Source of the DNA: TK10-74A sp965217625
GTDB taxonomy: Bacteria; Chloroflexota; Dehalococcoidia; Bin125
DNA: 64,000 bases
Reading direction: 5' to 3'
Assembly: GCA_965217625.1 (NCBI GenBank)
Contig: OZ244557.1
Coordinates: forward strand, 2,604,001-2,668,000
Part shown: positions 61,107 through 64,000 of the stretch, one piece after another
Layout of the letters: each line of letters starts with the position of its first letter
Position numbering within the stretch: the stretch's first letter is position 1
Notes under the pieces: generated by a model
Told to the model about the DNA's origin: nothing
The model's input: the letters and a program-made list of their open reading frames with translations, nothing else
Database searches by the model: none
Translations under genes and position numbers: made by a program

Positions 61107-62180
61107 CTACGACGCGTCCGCCTCCTGCGGGCGCCGCTTGGGCTCCACCTTTCCGACCGAGATCAGCGACTCGACGCAGTCGCGCAGCGACTCGTCGAAG
61201 GGGCGGAAGCTGGCGCCCGTCACGGAGCGGATGCGGTCGTTGCGCAACTCGCAGCCGGCCCAGATGGCGCGCAACTCCGCCTCGCGCTTCTGGACGCGCT
61301 CCGGGAAGGGATCGGTGACCGGCGGCGTGTCGTGGCGCAGCTCCGGCAGCAGCCGGTCGATGTCGGCGCAGATGTCCTCCACTTTGTGCGTCTCGGCGGC
61401 CCACGCGATGTAGCGTTCGCCGTTCTCGATCAGCACGCTCTCCAGCAGGCGGATGTGGCACTCCGCGTCGTCGCGGACGTCGACGGTCATCCAGGGCCGG
61501 TAGGCGCCGGTCTGTTCGTACTCGCCGAGCAGCATGTTGCGGATGTGCCGCTGCCAGGGCCCCATCTCCTGCTGATGGGCGGACTGGATGGGGCCCACGT
61601 TGTCGGAGGGGCAGCAGGTGATGGCGTCCCAGCCGCCGTGCGCGGCGGCGGCGTCGGAGAAGACGCGCTGCGCCAGCACCTTGCCCATCGAGTAGCCCAC
61701 CCGCGAGGGCGCGCGCTTGGGGTTGCTCTCGTCGGGGTAGCGGTCCTCGTACAGCACGGGGCGACGCTGGAACTCGTAGATGTCGACCTCGTCGAGCACG
61801 GCCGCGATGCTCGACGTGACGATGACCCGCTGCACGCTGCCCGAGTTGTTGACGCTGGCGATGATGTGGTCGCAGACGCGCCGCACGTAGTCGAGGTCCG
61901 TGTAGTCGCTGACGTGCGAGACGTGGCAGACGCCGTGGCAGCCCTGGAAGATCTCGTCGAAGCAGCCGTCGTTGTCGAGGTCGGCGGAGTGCACGGTCAG
62001 GCGGCCCGAGGCGTAGCCCGGCATCTCCTTGAGGAAGGTCGTGCGGTTGGGGTCGTCGGCGTTGCGGACGCAGGCGCGCACGCGATAGCCCTTGTCGAGC
62101 AGCAGCCGCACGACCCAGCTGCCGATGAATCCGGCCGCGCCGGTCACGGCGACGGTTCCTCCCTTGGGGACTGGTGGCAT
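61107..62180 (-). CDS. NAD-dependent epimerase/dehydratase (extended SDR)
   Basis: A 357-residue extended SDR. GAAGFIGSWVVRLL is the NAD motif. The catalytic Tyr-Lys is GYSMGKVLAQRV, and VTSSIAAVLDE provides Ser. It resembles cinnamoyl-CoA/dihydroflavonol reductase-like proteins more than sugar epimerases (N-terminal RVRACVRNADDPNRT). ATG62180 has AGAGAA upstream. Divergent from the ligase gene. Confidence 0.88.
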   Translation of the reverse strand: MPPVPKGGTVAVTGAAGFIGSWVVRLLLDKGYRVRACVRNADDPNRTTFLKEMPGYASGRLTVHSADLDNDGCFDEIFQGCHGVCHVSHVSDYTDLDYVRRVCDHIIASVNNSGSVQRVIVTSSIAAVLDEVDIYEFQRRPVLYEDRYPDESNPKRAPSRVGYSMGKVLAQRVFSDAAAAHGGWDAITCCPSDNVGPIQSAHQQEMGPWQRHIRNMLLGEYEQTGAYRPWMTVDVRDDAECHIRLLESVLIENGERYIAWAAETHKVEDICADIDRLLPELRHDTPPVTDPFPERVQKREAELRAIWAGCELRNDRIRSVTGASFRPFDESLRDCVESLISVGKVEPKRRPQEADAS

Positions 62181-62358
62181 TGACGTTCTCTCTTCCTGGT
62201 GTGGCGTCTTCGCAGGGGCGAAGAGCCCAGGCATCCTAAACGACCTGGGCCGTGGGGGCATCCGCGACGAGCGGGGCCGGCCGGGCGCGGTCGCTATCCT
62301 CATGCGGGCCCTCCGCGAGAGGGCCGGCCGGTCGCGGAGCAGCGGGAAGCGAGGAGCG

Positions 62359-64000
62359 ATGACGACACGGGAGGAAGCGCTGGCGCAGTTGACCGCGCCC
62401 GGGCAGCCGTACGAGTTCGTGCGGGCCATGCAGGGCGGCTACGAGGTGCGCGTGTTCAAGAACGCCCCGCCCACGCTGGGCGCGCTGTTCGCCGAGAACC
62501 GCAGCGACCTGCCGTTCTTCGTCTACGACGACGAGCGCTACAGCTACGAGGAGGCCTACGCGGCGGCCTGCCGCATCGGGCGGCTGCTGGTCGACCGCTA
62601 CGGGATCGGCGAGGGCGACCGCGTCGCGATCTCGATGCGCAACTACCCCGAGTGGGTCATGTGCTTCATGGCCGTGACGTCGATCGGCGCGATCGCCGTC
62701 GGCCTCAACGCGCTGTGGCAGCCCGAGGAGATGGAGTACGGGCTGATCGACAGCGGTGCCACGGTGCTGTTCGCCGACGGTGAGCGGCTGCAGCGGCTGG
62801 CCGCCTGCTCGGACGCGGTGTCGGTGGAGGCGATCGCCGCCCGGCGCGGGGATGGGCCGAAGCACGGCGTCGCGGAGCTCGGCGACCTGCTGCGCGACGT
62901 GCCCGCCGGGCCGATGCCGCCGGCCGACGTCGGGCCGACCGACGACGCGCTGATCCTCTACACGTCGGGCTCGGCGGGATATCCGAAGGGCGTGGTGAGC
63001 ACGCACCGGAACGTCATCACCGCGCTGCTGTCGTGGGAGCTGGACAGCGAGGCGGGCCGGATCGTCGGCGGCCTCGTGTGGCCCGAGCCGGTCCATCAGC
63101 CGGCGACGCTGCTGGCGGTGCCGCTCTTCCACGCCACCGGCTCGCATGCGGTGTACCTGTCGTCGTACCGGGCGCAGCGCAAGATCGTCTCGATGTACAA
63201 GTGGGACCCGGAGCGCGCCGCAGCCTTGATCGAGCGGGAGCACATCGACATGTTCGTTGCGGCGCCGGCGATGACGGGGGACTTGGTGCAGGCCGCGCGG
63301 ACGACGTCGCACGACATGAGTTCGCTGATGATGGTGGGCGGGGGCGGGGCGCCACGGGCGCCGGAACAGGTGCAGGCGATCGATCAGTGGTTCGCGAACG
63401 CCACTCCGGGGACGGGCTGGGGGATGACGGAGACGAACTCGATCGGGACGGGGATCGGCGGGGAGGAGTACCTGAGACATCCCACCAGCTCCGGCCGGGG
63501 CGCGCCGGTGTTGGACCTCCGCATCGTCGGGGAGGACGATCAGCCGCTGAGCCCGGGCGGGCGGGGCGAGTTGCAGGTGCGCGGCACGTCGGTCTGTCGC
63601 GGCTACTGGAACCGGCCCGACGCCAACGCGGCCGCGTTCACGGCGGACGGCTGGATGCGCACGGGTGATGTCGCGTACCTCGACGAGGAAGGGTTGCTGT
63701 TCATCGTCGATCGGATCAAGGACTTGGTCATCCGGGGCGGCGAAAACATCGGCTGCGGGCAGGTCGAGGCGGCGATCCTCGCGCATCCGGACGCGATCGA
63801 GGCGGCCGTGTACGCCGTGCCCGACGAGCGCCTGGGCGAAGAGGTGGGCGCGACCGTCTACGCCCGCGCGGCGCTGGAGCCCGAGACCCTGCGCGCGTTC
63901 CTGGCCGATCACCTGGCGCGCTTCGAGATCCCCCGCTACGTCGCGCTGACGACGGAGCCGCTGCCGCGCACCGCCTCGGGCAAGATCCTCAAGCGGACGA
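62359..64000 (+). CDS. acyl-CoA synthetase (class I adenylate-forming), right end cut by the window
   Basis: At least 547 residues, running off the window with no stop. It would activate a carboxylic acid with ATP and ligate it to CoA. The A3 phosphate-binding loop is LYTSGSAGYPKGVV, A5 is GWGMTETN, A7 is WMRTGDVAYLDEEG, A8 is DRIKDLVIRGGENI, and the C-terminal catalytic lysine is in PRTASGKILKR at the very edge, so little is missing. GAGGAG precedes ATG62359. Acid substrate unknown. Confidence 0.9.
   Translation, partial: MTTREEALAQLTAPGQPYEFVRAMQGGYEVRVFKNAPPTLGALFAENRSDLPFFVYDDERYSYEEAYAAACRIGRLLVDRYGIGEGDRVAISMRNYPEWVMCFMAVTSIGAIAVGLNALWQPEEMEYGLIDSGATVLFADGERLQRLAACSDAVSVEAIAARRGDGPKHGVAELGDLLRDVPAGPMPPADVGPTDDALILYTSGSAGYPKGVVSTHRNVITALLSWELDSEAGRIVGGLVWPEPVHQPATLLAVPLFHATGSHAVYLSSYRAQRKIVSMYKWDPERAAALIEREHIDMFVAAPAMTGDLVQAARTTSHDMSSLMMVGGGGAPRAPEQVQAIDQWFANATPGTGWGMTETNSIGTGIGGEEYLRHPTSSGRGAPVLDLRIVGEDDQPLSPGGRGELQVRGTSVCRGYWNRPDANAAAFTADGWMRTGDVAYLDEEGLLFIVDRIKDLVIRGGENIGCGQVEAAILAHPDAIEAAVYAVPDERLGEEVGATVYARAALEPETLRAFLADHLARFEIPRYVALTTEPLPRTASGKILKRT

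Overview
The window is GC-rich, densely packed bacterial chromosome with about 57 genes on both strands and no rRNA, tRNA, phage, IS element or CRISPR array that I can recognise. The gene families suggest a high-GC Chloroflexota of the Dehalococcoidia/SAR202 type: three enolase-superfamily enzymes, several luciferase-like monooxygenases and short-chain dehydrogenases, N-acyl-D-amino-acid deacylase, phytanoyl-CoA dioxygenase-like protein, and proteins opening with a GWN-type surface domain. This is an inference from gene content; the window holds no phylogenetic marker.

The strongest signal is selenocysteine use. Two genes carry an in-frame UGA exactly where their families place the redox cysteine, and each UGA is followed at the expected spacing by a hairpin with a G at the start of the loop. 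One is an OsmC-like protein (19-489, Sec66). The other is a UGSC-family selenoprotein (37883-38416 minus, Sec96 in U-G-S-C), translationally coupled to an uncharacterised 350-residue partner. Standard gene calling would split or truncate both. The Sec machinery (selA, selB, selC, selD) is not in this window.

Layout. 1-1.3 kb: OsmC selenoprotein, then three tandem small coiled-coil membrane proteins. 1.3-7.5 kb (minus): alpha/beta hydrolase with Gly at the nucleophile position, luciferase-like monooxygenase, flavin-dependent halogenase, and two tandemly duplicated zinc alcohol dehydrogenases. 7.7-17 kb: F420-type oxidoreductase, serine hydrolase, enoyl-CoA hydratase, methyltransferase, a three-repeat secreted peptidase-like protein, D-aminoacylase and a nuclease/phosphatase. 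17-23 kb (minus): peptide-type ABC transporter with two permeases and two substrate-binding lipoproteins but no ATPase gene. 23-32 kb: Fic protein, sugar-acid dehydratase-like enzyme, SDR, PhyH protein, threonine synthase-like enzyme, zinc dehydrogenase and an NCS2 permease with a C-terminal ATPase-like domain. 32-40 kb: membrane molybdo-oxidoreductase, hydroxyacid dehydrogenase, Gfo/Idh/MocA protein, HpcH aldolase, UGSC pair and a second enolase-superfamily enzyme. 40-48 kb: serine hydrolase, beta-propeller glycosidase-like protein, MFS exporter, tryptophan halogenase, SDR, NIPSNAP protein and aldo/keto reductase. 48-64 kb: divergent ThDP enzymes, FAD/Fe-S oxidoreductase, ketopantoate reductase-like protein, 18-residue-repeat LEA-like protein, cupin/discoidin lipoprotein, enoyl-CoA hydratase, SDR, third enolase-superfamily enzyme, epimerase and an acyl-CoA ligase running off the right edge.

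A second theme is gene shuffling. Short chimeric reading frames sit between genes, each joining the start of one gene to a piece of another (27823-27957, 38541-38714, 40048-40185). The duplicated alcohol dehydrogenase block also carried along the tail of the neighbouring halogenase gene. Taken together the genes look like a versatile catabolic and secondary-metabolism region acting on organic acids, sugars, acyl-CoAs, D-amino acids and halogenated aromatics.
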